A stretch of DNA of 64,000 nt, taken from positions 40,599 through 104,598 of the forward strand of contig NZ_PVNE01000011.1 in assembly GCF_003001905.1 (NCBI RefSeq). The letters run 5' to 3'. Shown piece by piece: positions 46,670-55,044 of this stretch. Position numbers and translations under genes: made by a program. Within the stretch, counting starts at the first letter, position 1, and each line of letters begins with the position of its first letter. The stretch is from Planifilum fimeticola (lineage in GTDB: Bacteria; Bacillota; Bacilli; Thermoactinomycetales; DSM-44946). The notes beneath the pieces were generated by a model. The model ran no database searches and was not told the origin of the DNA. It worked only from the letters and a program-made list of their open reading frames with translations.

Positions 46670-46930
46670 GTTCATACACCTCCAGTGGTTTTGCATCCTC
46701 GATATCTTCCGGTGTCTGGCGAAAAGATCCCTGCCGGGGCGATCCCTTCGCCGAAGAAACGCGAAAGTTCGGCTTCCTTGAAACAGGAGAATGCTTCCAT
46801 CCCATCGTCGCTACTATTGTACCACGGGCTCCTCCGGAAAACACCTGAGGCGCATGCGTGTGAGGGCGTTTCGGAAAAGAGAATCGGAGTGAACGCCCGG
46901 ATTCTTTTGCCATTTCCTGACGAAAGAGCA

Positions 46931-47509
46931 TCAGGGCTGTTTTTTCTCCGCGGCTTTCTCCACAACCCTTTTTTTCAATTCGGGGGGCTCTCCGACCGTA
47001 ACGACCACAGCACCGGGGCCGTCCCCGGATCCCATTCTTCCGACCCAGCTTGCGTCGTCAACATCGTAAAATTCGATTTTTGTTCCATCCGGATATGTAT
47101 CAAGGTGCTTTCGGAACCACTGATCGGCCTTCTTCTTGGCGGCGGGAGAAATATAACCCGTATAGGCGCTTTTTTCGCCCTCCTCGCAGAAGGAGAGCGG
47201 CCATGCCACAGGATCCTTTCCCCGGCGGGGAGGGACCTCTTTAACGACCTTCCTCTCCCTTTTCTCCGCATCTATGCGCTTTAGCGTGCATTCGCGGAGG
47301 TCGGTCTCCCGCAGCGCCGCTCTCATGAAATCGGCCAACTCCGCATATTCATCCTCTGCGGGAATGTGCAACACATCCGCTGACCCCTTGAGGATCAGCG
47401 GATCCAACCGGCGATTTTCCTCGGAACACCCGGCGAGGAGCAAAAAGAGCAGTAAGCCGGCTGCCACAGGTCTCAACCTCCACACCCCTCTTCCCCTTCT
47501 CTCCTCCAA
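46931..47509 (-). CDS. Lipoprotein of unknown function
   Basis: 192 residues with a lipobox (LLLFLLLAGCSEEN). The mature part has a charged region (KRERKVVKEVPPRRGKDP), YTGYISPAAKKKADQWFRKH, and an acidic/Gly segment SGDGPGAVVVTVGEPPELKKR. No family recognised. It lies in the same direction as the GerP-type and Hsp20 genes upstream, so a spore-envelope role is possible but unproven. Confidence 0.68.
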   Translation of the reverse strand: MEERRGRGVWRLRPVAAGLLLFLLLAGCSEENRRLDPLILKGSADVLHIPAEDEYAELADFMRAALRETDLRECTLKRIDAEKRERKVVKEVPPRRGKDPVAWPLSFCEEGEKSAYTGYISPAAKKKADQWFRKHLDTYPDGTKIEFYDVDDASWVGRMGSGDGPGAVVVTVGEPPELKKRVVEKAAEKKQP

Positions 47510-47549
47510 TTCTTCTCCGTCCGAATCACACTTCCTCCTCCGGAGGCGG

Positions 47550-47819
47550 TCACCGGCCGAAAAAAGGAAGCCACATCCATCCGAAAAACGGGTAAGAGGG
47601 AAGCCACATCCCAGGGGGATACGGCATCGGCGGAGGAAAATCGGCGCAACCTCTCCTCCTGCGGGAACTCCGCTTTTTTACACGCCCCGTCTTCGCCTTC
47701 CCGCCCTCCGGACTTCCGTCGCGGCCGGAAGGAGGATTTACCGCGTGCAACGTGTTGCCGAAATTGACCGATCCGGATACCGTGATGATTTTGACGGCGC
47801 CGATGTCGATCTGAATCAT
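47550..47819 (-). CDS. GerPA/GerPF-type spore protein with an aromatic C-terminal tail
   Basis: 89 residues. The first 30 (VKIITVSGSVNFGNTLHAVNPP) are the GerPA/GerPF domain, which in spore coats helps nutrient germinants pass. The rest is unusual: a basic stretch RVKKRSSRRRRG followed by a Pro/Trp/Phe/Met-rich tail (FPPPMPYPPGMWLPSYPFFG). The ribosome binding site GGGGGGAG precedes ATG. It directly follows another GerPF-type gene. Confidence 0.82.
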   Translation of the reverse strand: MIQIDIGAVKIITVSGSVNFGNTLHAVNPPSGRDGSPEGGKAKTGRVKKRSSRRRRGCADFPPPMPYPPGMWLPSYPFFGWMWLPFFGR

Positions 47820-47836
47820 GAATCTCCCCCCGGAAG

Positions 47837-48040
47837 TCAGGGTTGGTCGATAATGTCCGGATCTATCGACTTGTTGGTGCTGGCGCTCAGCATCTTGCCC
47901 AAATCACCGTACTGGTAGGCCCCACCCACCGCCTTGCTGTTTGCTTCATGTCCGATGTGAATCGTGTTTCCGAAGTTGACCGATCCGGTGCTGGTCACGT
48001 TGTTGATTTTGACATTGAAAATGTTGTTCACGGTGCCCAT
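47837..48040 (-). CDS. gerPF: Spore germination protein GerPF-type
   Basis: 67 residues: NVKINNVTSTGSVNFGNTIHIGHEANSKAVGG matches the GerPF/GerPA family (outline), ending in SASTNKSIDPDIID. Such proteins belong to the GerP set in the inner spore coat. In Bacillus they form one operon gerPABCDEF; here this gene and its neighbour lie opposite to gerPC. Confidence 0.85.
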   Translation of the reverse strand: MGTVNNIFNVKINNVTSTGSVNFGNTIHIGHEANSKAVGGAYQYGDLGKMLSASTNKSIDPDIIDQP

Positions 48041-48103
48041 CCCTGAAACCCCCCGCTTGGTCTCATGCTATGCTATGTGAACCGATGGGGGGATGTGCCC
48101 GGA

Positions 48104-48523
48104 TTAGCCGTCCCTCACCCGGATTTTTGCCGTTTTCGGCTCGGGCACCTTGGGAAGCCGGACCTCCAAAACCCCCCGCCGGTACCGGGCGCTCGCCTGG
48201 CGCCTTGTCACCCATGCTCCCAGGGGAATGGAGCGCTGAAACTCTCCCTTGGGCCGTTCCGACACGGACACATCCAGCTGATCGTAGCGGGAAGGGATCT
48301 TCCCCCTGATCATAAGATGTTGGCCGTCGGTCCTCAGCTGCAGTTGATTTATATCCTCCACCCCCGGCAAATCCACCAATACGATCACTTCGCTTTGGGT
48401 ATGGTACACGTCCGCCTTCGGAACGTATTCGGGTGCTTCCTCCTCCATGTCGGACCAGAAATCCTCCCCCAAAAACCAGCTGGCCAATTGAGCCCATTTC
48501 TTCCATTGGGAGCCGGATTCCAT
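48104..48523 (-). CDS. Hsp20/alpha-crystallin-family protein
   Basis: 139 residues from ATG at 48523 (GGGGGG upstream). The small heat-shock domain: VPKADVYHTQSEVIVLVDLPGVEDINQLQLRTDG (outline), then IPLGAWVTRRQASARYRRGVLEVRLPKV with the A-x-x-x-GVLEV signature, ending in AKIRVRDG. ATP-independent chaperones or, in spore formers, coat proteins have this fold. It lies between GerPF-type genes and a divergent gerPC, suggesting a spore role. Confidence 0.86.
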   Translation of the reverse strand: MESGSQWKKWAQLASWFLGEDFWSDMEEEAPEYVPKADVYHTQSEVIVLVDLPGVEDINQLQLRTDGQHLMIRGKIPSRYDQLDVSVSERPKGEFQRSIPLGAWVTRRQASARYRRGVLEVRLPKVPEPKTAKIRVRDG

Positions 48524-48667
48524 CGTCTTCCCCCCCTTCAGCGCGACCGGGCACGTGCCCACCCGTATTGTATTCAGCCGGCACTCCTTCCGTCACCATC
48601 CGCTCGCGGTGCTTCCGGACGGAGACGTTCCATATATTTTAGAGAGGAATTCCGGGAGGTGTCCTCC

Positions 48668-49027
48668 TTGTACCCATACCTTTGGGACCGGCTCCGACAC
48701 CTGGAGCGGGAAATCGCCATCCTGCGAAAAGAGAATGAAGCCTTGAAAAAAAAGCTGGCCTCCCTCCAACCGATCACCATCGAACGCATCGAATACAAAA
48801 TCCAGGAGCTGTCCATCGAGACCTTGAGCGGGACCCTGAACGTGGGGCTGTCCGCTACCGGGGACGGAGAAAGCATCGAGCGGATCCTTGAAAAGGTCCA
48901 GGAAAAGAAAAAGAAAAAGGGGAGTCCTCCCGAAAAGGAAGGACACCCCATCTCCATCCGGGATGATAGCCCGGCGGAAAAAAGCGGTGAAGCTATTAAT
49001 ATTCCTGAATCACCGGATGGATCATAA
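48668..49027 (+). CDS. gerPC: Spore germination protein GerPC
   Basis: 119 residues from TTG at 48668, six bases after GGGAGGTG. YPYLWDRLRHLEREIAILRKENEALKKKL is a coiled coil and IERIEYKIQELSIETLSGTLNVGLSA (outline) is the GerPC signature. The acidic/Lys-rich tail is disordered. It is divergent from the Hsp20 gene and its last 32 bases overlap the convergent SDR gene. Confidence 0.86.
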   Translation: MYPYLWDRLRHLEREIAILRKENEALKKKLASLQPITIERIEYKIQELSIETLSGTLNVGLSATGDGESIERILEKVQEKKKKKGSPPEKEGHPISIRDDSPAEKSGEAINIPESPDGS

Positions 49028-49712
49028 CTTCGTCCACCACGGCATGGCGGGGCGCCAGAACCATGTAAAGGACCGCTTCGGCCACGTCCTCCGCCTGGAG
49101 CCACCCCTCCTTTTCCGGGGCTCCCTGTTCCGTGTCGTTGAAGCACGTATCGGTCATTCCCGGACGAACCACTCCGACGCGGATCCCCAGTTTGCGCACC
49201 TCCTTGGCGAGGACGCCCGTAAAGCCCTCCAGGCCGAATTTGCTGGCGCAATAAGCGGAAGCCTTCGGAATGGTTCGGGTGCCGACGTCGGAGGAAATGT
49301 TGATGATGTGCCCCTGACCCCGGGCGACCATATCCTCCAGCACCGCGCGGGTGAAGAGAAACGCCCCGGTCAGGTTGGTGTCCAGAATTCTCCTCCACTC
49401 CTCCGGCGTCGTTTCCAGAATCGGTTTAAACAGGCCGATGCCGGCATTGTTGACCAGAATGTCGATCTTGCCGAATTCCTCCCGGGCCGCATCCACCGCC
49501 CGCTTTACATCGTCTTCCTTGGAAACGTCGGCGACGGCAACCAGGCATTTTCGACCCTCGGAGCGCACCTCCTCCGCCACCCGGTTCAGATCCGCCTCCG
49601 ACCGACCCACCAGCAGCAGGTCCACCCCTTCCCGGGCGAAGGCGAGAGCCACGGCCCTGCCGATTCCGCGGCTGGTGCCCGTCACGATCGCCACCTTGTT
49701 TTTCAGTCGCAC
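48996..49712 (-). CDS. Short-chain dehydrogenase/reductase
   Basis: 238-residue classical SDR. The NADP-binding motif VTGTSRGIGRAVALAFAREG, NNAGIG, catalytic Ser in HIINISSDVG and YCASK (Tyr-Lys) are all present. FabG-like in length; substrate unknown. It is downstream of the fumarase/aspartase gene on the same strand, and its 3' end overlaps gerPC by 32 bases. Confidence 0.92.
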   Translation of the reverse strand: MRLKNKVAIVTGTSRGIGRAVALAFAREGVDLLLVGRSEADLNRVAEEVRSEGRKCLVAVADVSKEDDVKRAVDAAREEFGKIDILVNNAGIGLFKPILETTPEEWRRILDTNLTGAFLFTRAVLEDMVARGQGHIINISSDVGTRTIPKASAYCASKFGLEGFTGVLAKEVRKLGIRVGVVRPGMTDTCFNDTEQGAPEKEGWLQAEDVAEAVLYMVLAPRHAVVDEVMIHPVIQEY

Positions 49713-49757
49713 AGTATCACTCCCGTTCCCTACTCCGTCGCTGCTTGAAAAATGTAA

Positions 49758-51143
49758 TCAGGGAACCATCCGCCGGACATCCAGCACCCGGTCGGCTTCC
49801 TCTTCCGGCAGCAGCCCTTCCTCCACGACCACCTGCCGGATCGTTTTCCCCTCCCGGTGCGCCTTCTTGGCCACCTCCGCCGCCCGGTCGTAACCGATCA
49901 CCGGATTGAGGGCGGTGGCGAGGGCGAGGGATTGCTCCATCCATTCCCGGCATCGATCCGAATCCGCTTCAATCCCTTCCACCAGGCGCTCCCGGAACGC
50001 GTTCATGCCGGTGGTCAGGATATGAATCGATTGAAGCAGGTTGTGGGCGATCACCGGCATCATCACGTTGATCTCCAATTGAGCCATCTCCCCGGCGGAG
50101 GTGATGGCCGCGTCGTTTCCGATCACTTGACAGCACACCATGTTCATCATCTCGGCCATCACCGGGTTCACCTTTCCGGGCATGATCGAAGAACCCGGCT
50201 GCACTGCCGGCAGCCGGATCTCCGCCAAGCCGGTCCGCGGGCCCGAGGAGAGGAGACGCAGGTCGCTGGCCAGCTTGCTCAGGCGGATGGCCAATCCCTT
50301 CAACGCCGCGCTGGTTTTAAAGGCCGCCCCGGTGTTCTGCATGAAGGCGAACCGATTCCGCGCCGGGACGAAGGGCAGTCCGGTCCGCCTTGCGATGTCT
50401 TCGATGGCGAGGCGGGCGTAATCGGGGTGGGTGTTGATTCCGGTTCCCACGGCATTGCCGCCGAGACCGATCCGGTAAAGATCGGGCAACACCTTCTTCA
50501 GGTCTTCCACCGACTCCTCCAGGGAGGCCGCATATCCCTCGAACTCCTGGCCCAGCCGCATCGGCACGGCATCCTGCAGGTGGGTCCGCCCCGACTTGAT
50601 GACGGAGTGAAATGACTCCGCCTTTTTCCACAAGGCACCGGCCAGGGCGCCGGCGGCCGGAATGCATTCATGGACCAACCCTTCGGCGGCGGCGATGTTG
50701 ATCGCCACATGAATCGTATCGTTGGTCGACTGACCCCGGTTGACATGGTCGTTGGGATGAACCAGGGACATGTCCCCGGGCTCCCCTCCGAGAAGCTCGG
50801 CGGCCCGTCCGGCGATCACTTCGTTGGCGTTCATGTTTTGAGATGTCCCGGCCCCCGCCTGATACACATCAACGACGAAATGGTCATCCCATTTCCCCTG
50901 GATCACTTCTTCCGCCGCAGCGATGATCGCATCGGCCAGGTCGGGGGGCAGTTCCCCGCACTCGCGGTTCGCCCGGGCCGCTGCCGCCTTGATGATGCCC
51001 TGGGCACGGATGAAACGGCGGGGCAGCCTCAATCCGCTGATGGGAAAATTCTCAACGGCCCGCTGGGTTTGCGCACCGTAATACTTGTCGGCGGGAACCA
51101 GCACCTCCCCCAGGGAATCCCGGTGCAACCTGTATTTTTTCAT
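49758..51143 (-). CDS. Fumarase class II / aspartate ammonia-lyase superfamily enzyme
   Basis: 461 residues. VPADKYYGAQTQRAVENFPI, GAGTSQNMNANEVI, HPNDHVNRGQSTNDT, SGRTHLQDAVPM and catalytic-loop GSSIMPGKVNP place it firmly in the superfamily. Features are mixed: THLQD and HPNDHVN suit fumarase, GAGTSxNMNxNE and AEMAQLEINVMMPVI lean to aspartase. It converts malate to fumarate or aspartate to fumarate and ammonia. Enzyme assay or phylogeny would be needed to choose. Confidence 0.9.
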   Translation of the reverse strand: MKKYRLHRDSLGEVLVPADKYYGAQTQRAVENFPISGLRLPRRFIRAQGIIKAAAARANRECGELPPDLADAIIAAAEEVIQGKWDDHFVVDVYQAGAGTSQNMNANEVIAGRAAELLGGEPGDMSLVHPNDHVNRGQSTNDTIHVAINIAAAEGLVHECIPAAGALAGALWKKAESFHSVIKSGRTHLQDAVPMRLGQEFEGYAASLEESVEDLKKVLPDLYRIGLGGNAVGTGINTHPDYARLAIEDIARRTGLPFVPARNRFAFMQNTGAAFKTSAALKGLAIRLSKLASDLRLLSSGPRTGLAEIRLPAVQPGSSIMPGKVNPVMAEMMNMVCCQVIGNDAAITSAGEMAQLEINVMMPVIAHNLLQSIHILTTGMNAFRERLVEGIEADSDRCREWMEQSLALATALNPVIGYDRAAEVAKKAHREGKTIRQVVVEEGLLPEEEADRVLDVRRMVP

Positions 51144-51160
51144 TTCGTCACCCCGTTCGT

Positions 51161-52744
51161 CTACGGATTCCCTCCTCCGCTTTGAATCATCTCGGCGTAT
51201 TCCCGGAATTGGCGGGCCAGGCGGTCATGTTCCCTTCGCTCGCGGATCAAGCGTTCCCGGATCAGATGATCCATCTGTTCCTTCTCCTGTTTCTGCCGCT
51301 CCCGATCGTCAGACGGCGCTACGCGCTGCGACCGGTCCGGCGGGAGAGGAACCTCCGCTGCCTGAGGCCGGGATGCCTCCGAAGGCTGGAAAACCTCCGG
51401 CGGTTGAGGAGCCGCCGCCCTTGAAGACTCCTCCTCCCGGATCGGAGATCGTTCCGGCATGCTCGGGGTTTCTTCCTCTTGTTCCGGCGCCTCTTCCGGC
51501 TCAGGCGCTTGCACGTCTAAATCCCGCGGAGCTGCTTCCGCCGGCGCTTCCGCCGCCTCATCCGGCAAAGATCCATCCTTCCGGTCGATCTCTGCGGAGG
51601 GAGGGGCGACTTCCGCTTTCGGAACCTCCGGCTCCGGCCGAGGCACTGCCTCCTCCTTCGTTTCCGCGTGCGGAGAAACGGTTTGATCCGGGCCGATTCT
51701 CTCCGCGGTCTCCTGTCCTTTATTGAGGGGCGATACCTTCGGCTCTTCCAACCGCTCCGGACGCTTGGCCGGGGAAAACGTCCTATTATCCCCCGGAGAA
51801 AGCAAACGGTTGTCCGAGGGAGCCGTCCCCTTGCGCACCTCGGAAGCCACCGACGGCGCCTCGGAGAATCCGGAAGGTTTCTTCGTCTTTATTCTTTCCC
51901 CCAAAACGGGTTTTCCCTTTCCTTCCGAAACATCCGGGCGGACAGATTTTCTCGGCGGGAGGCGCAGGCTCTCCTCCCGCTTCTCTTCTCGGGGGCGGCG
52001 ATTGTCCCCTCCGAACAAGCGGCTCAACAATCCGGGAGAGTTCTTCTTTTTTTCGTACGCTTCGATCTGGGAAAGGACCTGGTCGGCGGAAGCCTTTTTC
52101 AGACTCCGCTCAACCAGCCGGACAACGGGCCCCGAGAACGGGCGATCGGAGGGCAGCTTGGTCAGGGATTCCTCGAGGAGCTGCCCGGTCATGCACATGT
52201 ACATCCAGGTTCCCCAGTCGATCGCCGGCTCCAGGGCCGTATAATTCCTCACGCCGCAAAAAAAGACCTTCAGCTCTCCGTCTCCGGTGAGGCCCATGTT
52301 CCGCGGATCCAGAAGAAGGTACATGGGAAGAGGGCGGCCGTTCAACATCTTCTCCAGCTGGAGCAGATCCCTGGTCAGACGGATGGTCTCCTCCTCGTCC
52401 CAAGGCCGCATCCTCAGGATCTCGTCCAAGGGCGTAAGCTCCGTGTACGGACGGATAAATACGATGGAACGCTCTTCGGTGTACACCTCGGCAAAGGGGA
52501 GAACCATCGGATGATTGAGGGAACGGTACTGCTGGATCACCCGGGACTGGGTCCCCCTCTTGAGTTTGGTCAACTGCAGATAGTACCGCTCGTTTTCATC
52601 CGTGCGGGCAACTGCCAGTTCCCCGTCCAGAAAGGCTTCGACGCTTTCGATCACATAACGGTCCCGATACCGCTCACCCACCGTAAAAAACGACGACACT
52701 TCCTCCGCCTCCTCGTCAAGCTGAACACCATTTCCCGATGACAA
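51161..52744 (-). CDS. Pseudokinase-like protein with a long Pro/Glu-rich tail
   Basis: Up to 527 residues; GTG at 52699, behind GAGGAGGCGGAGG, is a better start than TTG at 52744. Residues about 20-230 resemble a bacterial Ser/Thr kinase fold: RYVIESVEAFLDGELAVA, LNHPMVLPFAEVYTEERS, then YLLLDPRNMGLTGDGELKVFF where active kinases have HRDLKPxN and DFG. The catalytic Asp/DFG residues are altered, so it is likely a pseudokinase, recalling EssB/YukC. A disordered Pro/Glu/Ala region (about 240-460) and a charged coiled coil (REHDRLARQFREYAEMI) follow. No membrane helix. Function unknown. Confidence 0.72.
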   Translation of the reverse strand: MSSGNGVQLDEEAEEVSSFFTVGERYRDRYVIESVEAFLDGELAVARTDENERYYLQLTKLKRGTQSRVIQQYRSLNHPMVLPFAEVYTEERSIVFIRPYTELTPLDEILRMRPWDEEETIRLTRDLLQLEKMLNGRPLPMYLLLDPRNMGLTGDGELKVFFCGVRNYTALEPAIDWGTWMYMCMTGQLLEESLTKLPSDRPFSGPVVRLVERSLKKASADQVLSQIEAYEKKKNSPGLLSRLFGGDNRRPREEKREESLRLPPRKSVRPDVSEGKGKPVLGERIKTKKPSGFSEAPSVASEVRKGTAPSDNRLLSPGDNRTFSPAKRPERLEEPKVSPLNKGQETAERIGPDQTVSPHAETKEEAVPRPEPEVPKAEVAPPSAEIDRKDGSLPDEAAEAPAEAAPRDLDVQAPEPEEAPEQEEETPSMPERSPIREEESSRAAAPQPPEVFQPSEASRPQAAEVPLPPDRSQRVAPSDDRERQKQEKEQMDHLIRERLIRERREHDRLARQFREYAEMIQSGGGNP

Positions 52745-52842
52745 AATTCGCTGTCATCAGCATAACACAGATACCCCCCCGCTACAATTTCACTTTTGGC
52801 GCTTTTCCGCGTCTTTTGCCGCATGTTTACAGAAAATCCCGT

Positions 52843-52871
52843 TTGACACTTTTTCGCCATCCCCATATAAT
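52843..52871 (+). promoter_or_regulatory. Consensus SigA promoter of the MarR-MFS unit
   Basis: TTGACA (52843-52848), 17 bases, TATAAT (52866-52871): perfect match. A partial palindrome ATTAAGTTAGTTAAT follows at 52886-52900, before the ribosome binding site, and is a likely MarR operator. Confidence 0.85.
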
Positions 52872-52918
52872 TTACATCATTGATAATTAAGTTAGTTAAT
52901 ATTTCGGGGGAGGAAATA

Positions 52919-53335
52919 ATGGACAGCCGTCTGGCCGCAATTCAGGAACTGGAGTCCACCCTTCGCGCGGTTTTCCAGTCCTTCCGCGGGGAACTCAACG
53001 CCCTGATCGGCGATCAGATGACGTTGGCCGAATATCATCTGCTCAGGATCCTGCACCGGGACGGATCCCGGCGGATTTCCGATCTGGCCCAGGATCTGGG
53101 CGTTTCCATGAGCCATGTCACCAATGTGACCGATCGACTGGAAACCAAGGGGTGGGTCGTCCGGAGGCGGTCCGAGCAGGACCGGCGGGCCGTCGAATTG
53201 CACATCACGGATTCGGCGCGGAAAAGGATGGAAGAATTACAGCGGAAGAAGGAGCAATATTACCGGAATAAGCTTTCCTCCCTGCCGACGGAATCAATTC
53301 ACACCCTGATCGATCTGTTGAAACAACTGATTTGA
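52919..53335 (+). CDS. MarR-family regulator of the adjacent exporter
   Basis: 138 residues from ATG at 52919 (GGGGGAGG upstream). MTLAEYHLLRILHRDGSRRISDLAQDLGVSMSHVTNVTDRLETKGWV (outline) is the winged-helix core and RRRSEQDRRAVELHITDSA the wing. It lies 23 bases before an MFS exporter start, behind a perfect promoter, so it is probably a local repressor relieved by a drug-like ligand. Confidence 0.92.
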   Translation: MDSRLAAIQELESTLRAVFQSFRGELNALIGDQMTLAEYHLLRILHRDGSRRISDLAQDLGVSMSHVTNVTDRLETKGWVVRRRSEQDRRAVELHITDSARKRMEELQRKKEQYYRNKLSSLPTESIHTLIDLLKQLI

Positions 53336-53358
53336 ACTCAAAAAATGGAGGGGATCGG

Positions 53359-54972
53359 ATGGAACACTTGAGTAGAAGAAAAAAAATCACCATCTTGATC
53401 GCCATCATGGTATCCCTGTTGTTCGTCTCCTTAAACCAAACCATCGTCGGAACGGCACTTCCCCGGATCGTTGCCGATCTGGGCGGAATGGACCTGTTCA
53501 ACTGGGTGTTTACCATCTTCATGCTGACCTCCAGCGTCACCGCGATCCTGGTGGGGAGGCTGTCGGACCTCTACGGGCGAAAGCCCTTTGTGCTTGCCGG
53601 GCTCATCCTCTTCATCACCGGCTCCTTCTTGTGCGGAACCGCCGACACCATCATCCAGCTGATCCTTTACCGCGGGCTCCAGGGCTTCGGCGGAGGGATG
53701 ATCATGTCGACGGCCTTCACCTCCGTCGGAGATCTGTTCCCCCCGCGGGAGCGGGGTCGCTGGCAGGGGTTGATGAGCGCCTCCTTCGGGTTGGCCAGCG
53801 TCTTCGGTCCGACCCTGGGCGGATATATCGTCGATCATTGGGACTGGCACTGGGTGTTTTGGGTCTTTCTCCCCTTCGGCCTGGTCGCCCTGGTGCTGAT
53901 CATGCGCCTGTTCCCCTCCGCCACCGAACGGAGACGGGAAAAGGTGGACTATCTGGGCTCCCTGTTTCTGACCTTGACGATCGTTCCGATGCTGTTGGCC
54001 TTCTCCTGGGCCGGCAACCGCTACGAATGGCTTTCCTATGAAATCCTCGGGCTGTTCGGATTCACACTGATCGCCCTGGCCGTTTTTTTGTGGATTGAAG
54101 TCCGGGCTTCAAGTCCCGTGTTGCCCCTGGATCTGTTCCGAAACTCGATTTTCACCCTTTCCAACATCGTCGGGTTTCTGACGGGTATGGGCATGTTCGG
54201 AACCATCATGTACACACCCTTCTACGTCCAGGGAGTGCAGGGCGTCTCCGCCACCTCCTCGGGCTTCGTCATGATGCCGATGACCCTCAGCATGGTCATC
54301 GCCAGCACCGTCAGCGGGCAGATCATCAGCCGGACCGGCCGCTACAAGAAACTGGGTCTGTTCGGCCTCGCGGTCATGGCCGCCGGCCTTTTCTCGATGT
54401 CCCGAATGGATGTCGACACCCATTTGTACACCACGGTCATCAACATCATCCTCGTGGGAGCCGGGTTGGGCATCTCCTTCCCGATCTTCACCCTGACGGT
54501 CCAAAATGCCGTGGAACACTCCCGACTCGGCGTGGCCACCGCCTCCAACCAGCTGTTCCGTCAAATGGGGGGGACCATCGGCGTTTCGGTCATGGGAACG
54601 ATCTTCACCCACCGAATGGAAATCGAAACGAAACGGCTGGTGGCGGACGCGTCGCCGGTTCCGGATGCGGGAGGCAGCGCCAATTTGTGGAGCGCCTTCA
54701 AGGATCCCCAGATTTTGATGGATCCCGAGCGTCTCGAGCGCATCCGGAGCGCTCTGCCGGGGGAGGCCGTCCCGCTGTTTGAATCCCTGCTCAAGCTGAT
54801 AAAAGAAAGCTTCAGCCTGGCGATCGAACACGTATTCCTCACCGGAGCGCTCGTCGTGTTGCTGGCCTTCATCCTCACCTTTTTCCTGCGGGAGATTCCC
54901 CTCAGGCAGTCCAACCGCAGCGATGAAAGGGAGACCAAAGTGGAAGGGCCCGTGCCTCAAGCCGAAGGCTGA
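53359..54972 (+). CDS. MFS drug exporter, 14-helix EmrB/QacA type
   Basis: 537 residues from ATG at 53359 behind GGAGGGG. About 14 membrane helices. Motif A is GRLSDLYGRKPFVLAG, the DHA2 motif LNQTIVGTALPRIVADLGG is at the first helix, and motif C-like SFGLASVFGPTLGG follows. It uses the proton gradient to expel hydrophobic drugs or disinfectants. Cotranscribed with its MarR regulator. Confidence 0.94.
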   Translation: MEHLSRRKKITILIAIMVSLLFVSLNQTIVGTALPRIVADLGGMDLFNWVFTIFMLTSSVTAILVGRLSDLYGRKPFVLAGLILFITGSFLCGTADTIIQLILYRGLQGFGGGMIMSTAFTSVGDLFPPRERGRWQGLMSASFGLASVFGPTLGGYIVDHWDWHWVFWVFLPFGLVALVLIMRLFPSATERRREKVDYLGSLFLTLTIVPMLLAFSWAGNRYEWLSYEILGLFGFTLIALAVFLWIEVRASSPVLPLDLFRNSIFTLSNIVGFLTGMGMFGTIMYTPFYVQGVQGVSATSSGFVMMPMTLSMVIASTVSGQIISRTGRYKKLGLFGLAVMAAGLFSMSRMDVDTHLYTTVINIILVGAGLGISFPIFTLTVQNAVEHSRLGVATASNQLFRQMGGTIGVSVMGTIFTHRMEIETKRLVADASPVPDAGGSANLWSAFKDPQILMDPERLERIRSALPGEAVPLFESLLKLIKESFSLAIEHVFLTGALVVLLAFILTFFLREIPLRQSNRSDERETKVEGPVPQAEG

Positions 54973-55044
54973 TCCGCTCCCGCTCCCTTCCCGTGAAAGT
55001 CGTGTTACAATAGGACGAGAACGAATGCCAAAGGAGGCCTTCAC

